A stretch of 64,000 bases of DNA, from positions 1,798,001 to 1,862,000 of the forward strand of contig JAKCOZ010000010.1 of NCBI GenBank assembly GCA_022605955.1. The letters are read 5' to 3'. The notes beneath the pieces are model-generated. The model had not been told where the DNA came from. It did not search any database and was given only the letters and a program-made list of their open reading frames with translations. The stretch is from Rallus limicola. Its lineage: Eukaryota > Chordata > Aves > Gruiformes > Rallidae. The position numbers and the translations under genes were made by a program. Positions 61,476-64,000 of the stretch are shown one piece after another. The first letter of the stretch is position 1, and every line of letters starts with the position of its first letter.

Positions 61476-62474
61476 GTACATAAATATACTTTCAGCTATA
61501 ACTTGGAGTTACTAATATCATCTGAGAAAACTGGCTTCTAGGTTTTTTCTGCATTTCTGTGATGTAACATGGGGTAGTTTCACTTCTTAAAAACAATTAA
61601 GCCTTGATTACAACCAGTAATACCTAAGCAAAGAGATAATCAGGACCAACCTTCAAGATCACTTATGTCCCAAGCTTTTTGTTCAGAATGCCAAGGTGTC
61701 TACTAAAGCCAAACCAAACCAATCAAACAAAAAATAAATTAAGCATCCTTGACTTTGGTATTTTCAACCCTACCTTATATGTATGACATGTACAGAACTA
61801 ATAAGTAAATACAGATAACAGTAAACATAGTATTTTCCTTCTGTTAAATCCCAATACTCCAGAAACAGTTTTTAAACTCTTATTATAAGTAAAGGACTCT
61901 AACACAGGCTGCCAATGTTCACTGATTGCTTTCATGAAGTTCAACCATTCCCCATATTAAAACTTGCATAACAGATTGAGATTAGAGCCTAAGCCTTTCT
62001 GGATGTGCAAGCTTTAGTTGTCACTTCAGCCATTAACTGGAATACATTTGAAAATTGATTCAGAAATGGGATGATTGACCACCATGTTCAGTAAGCAAAG
62101 CATTTAGACTATAGATAGACTTATGCTCTTGGGATGTTCTCAGCCTGAACCAGCTCATACTTAACTCTGTCTGTACTCAGATGATGGCTCTGATAGTCAA
62201 GCATAGGTGAGAATTTCAGAAAATACCCTTATACCCTTATACCCTTTCTCTGCAGAAAAATTGAAAAAAAATGGGGGTGAACACTCTTTAAAAATAGCAG
62301 GAACTTCTGTTTCAGTAGATGATCTTCTGACCAATATACAGAAGTACTGCTGCTATTATATATATACATTGGAATCAAGGACATGCAATGTGGGCAGACT
62401 ACAGAGATGCCATTTGCCATTGTAGGGAGAAGACTCATGCAGCCAAAGCTTGATGAGAGTTCGAGCTTGCCAGT
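61476..62474. other. Presumed ICE1 intron, nothing recognised
   Basis: AT-rich sequence without a recognisable exon or repeat. A short TATACCCTTATACCCTT duplication lies near 62226-62243. Confidence 0.45.
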
Positions 62475-64000
62475 ACTCTGAGGGACAACAGAAAGGGCTT
62501 TTAAAAATATGTTAACAACAAAAGGAGGATCAGAGATAACACTGGTCCATTATTTGATGAGGTTCACCTAACAAATAAGGACACAGACAAAGCAGAGACA
62601 TTTAATGCCTTCTTCAACTCTGTCTTTAACAGTGACAGCAAGCCCTGGGATGTCAAGAGACCTGTGTTGGAAGACTGTGATGGGGGGGAAGGATGGTAAA
62701 CACCCAGCAAAGTCTGAACTTCTTCAAGACTTGGTGCTCCAGCTAGATACACGTAAGTCTATGGGGGCTGTTGGTATTCATCCCAGGGTACTTAAAACCT
62801 GGCTCATGTTATCACTGGACCTCTCTCCACTGTTTCTCAACAGGTTTGGGAGTCTCAAGAGGTCACGGTAGACTAGAAGCTGGCAAATGTCCCAGTTTTC
62901 AAGAAGGGTCAGAAATAAGATGCTGGTAATTACAGGCCTGTCAGTCTCACTCCAGAGCCAGGCAAAATTATGGAGAAGGGAATTCTGGGAGTTACTGAAA
63001 AACACTTAAGTGACACCAGTCATTGGTCATAGCCAGCATAGGTTCACAAAGGGAAAGTCCTGTTTAACTAATTTTAAAAGTATCAGATAATGAACTTCTA
63101 TTTCTCTGTAGGTTATCTTCTGACATTTCCTTTTATGATGAAGTCACCCATCTATTTGGCTAATGGAAGTCAGTAAATGTGAGTGCTTTTTGAATTTTAG
63201 CAAAGCCTTTCATACTGTCTCTCACTGTATCCTTCTGGACAAAATGTCCATCAAACAGCTAGAGAAGTCCACCACATGTTGAGTGAGCGACTGACCTAGG
63301 GTTCAGGCTTAAACAGTCATACTCAATAGGGCTACATCAGGCTGGCAGGCAGACACCAGTCAGCTTTCCCAGGGCTCAGTGCTCTTAAATGTACTTATAA
63401 ATGATCTGGACACAAGAATTGCATGCATACATTACATAAATCTGTTGATAATACAAAATTAGGAGGAGCTGTAGACTGTATGGCCTCCCCCCTAGAGTAG
63501 GCCCACCTTACAGAGATATCTGGATAGCCTAGAGAACCAGGCAATCACCAACCATGCAAAATTTAACAAGATAAAGTGCTGATTCTCCACCCAGGACAGG
63601 GTAATCTTGGTTCTATGTTCAAACTGGGGTATGAGAGGTTGGAGAGCAGTCCTGCAGAAAGAGATCTAGTGGGTTGGGTTGATGGCAAGTTGCATATGAG
63701 TCAACAATGTTACTGGCACCCAAAAGGGCTAACTTTGTCCTGGGATGCATCAAGCACAGCATGGCTAACCAGTCAAGGGAGGTGACTGTCCTACTCTACA
63801 CTGCAATGGTGCAGCCCCACCTTGGCTACTGTGTGCAGTTTTGGGCAACTCGGTATAAGGACACTGAACTATCAGAGTGCATCCAGAGGAGGACGATCAA
63901 GATGGTGAAAGGTCTTGGGGGTAAGACTTATCAGGAACATCTCAGGTCACTTGGCTTATTCAGCTGACAGAAGAGAAGGCTGAGGGGGTGACCTCACTGC
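62475..64000 (+). mobile_element. Old CR1 LINE, heavily degraded, running off the window
   Basis: Follows the order of CR1 ORF2 from the region before the reverse transcriptase (VLQLDTRKSMGAVGIHPRVL), through [16 protein letters not shown] and KSVDNTKLGG-like sequence, to SPAERDLVGWVDGKLHMSQQ and HLGYCVQFWATRY near the right edge. Many frameshifts and stops. The 3' end lies beyond the window. Confidence 0.85.

Noticed and set aside
60298..62474. Search for upstream ICE1 coiled-coil exons
   Set aside because: No minus-strand segment with acceptor, donor and heptad-like Lys/Glu-rich frame was found, so none is reported.

Overview
The window looks like nuclear DNA from a bird. It is AT-rich with large introns, carries many CR1-type LINE fragments (reverse-transcriptase pieces such as GVPQGS, and 3' tails made of short ATTCTGTGATTCTGTGA-like repeats), and has several solo LTRs of a TG...CA family flanked by 5-bp target duplications. 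No CRISPR array, operon or bacterial feature is present. The species cannot be told from the sequence.

Two protein-coding genes could be rebuilt exon by exon, both on the minus strand. HUS1 (about 23.6-30.5 kb) is complete: eight exons with canonical splice sites and matching phases give a 284-residue checkpoint clamp subunit, starting in a CpG island at 30.1-30.7 kb. ICE1 (about 37.5-59.7 kb, open at its 5' end beyond the window) encodes the scaffold of the little elongation complex. Twelve exons are firmly supported, including a 4,686-nt giant exon, and two short phase-compatible exons are proposed here. The N-terminal exons were not found and probably lie beyond position 64000.

Layout: 1-9.8 kb is intergenic with three solo LTRs; 9.8-11.2 kb holds a CR1; 11.2-20.9 kb is a long stretch with no gene or repeat that I recognise; 20.9-22.2 kb is a cluster of LTR and CR1 pieces; 23.6-30.5 kb is HUS1; 31.4-32.2 kb is a probable repeat; 32.9-35.2 kb is the longest and best-preserved CR1; 35.6-36.4 kb is an LTR with a second LTR nested inside it; 37.5-64 kb is ICE1, whose 5' introns are crowded with CR1 fragments.

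HUS1 acts in DNA-damage checkpoint signalling and ICE1 in small nuclear RNA transcription. The sequence gives no reason to think they work together; they are simply neighbours transcribed in the same direction. I found no previously undescribed multi-gene system. The observations most worth checking are a roughly 98% identical inverted pair of CR1 copies flanking five ICE1 exons, and the two unlisted phase-matched ICE1 exons between them.
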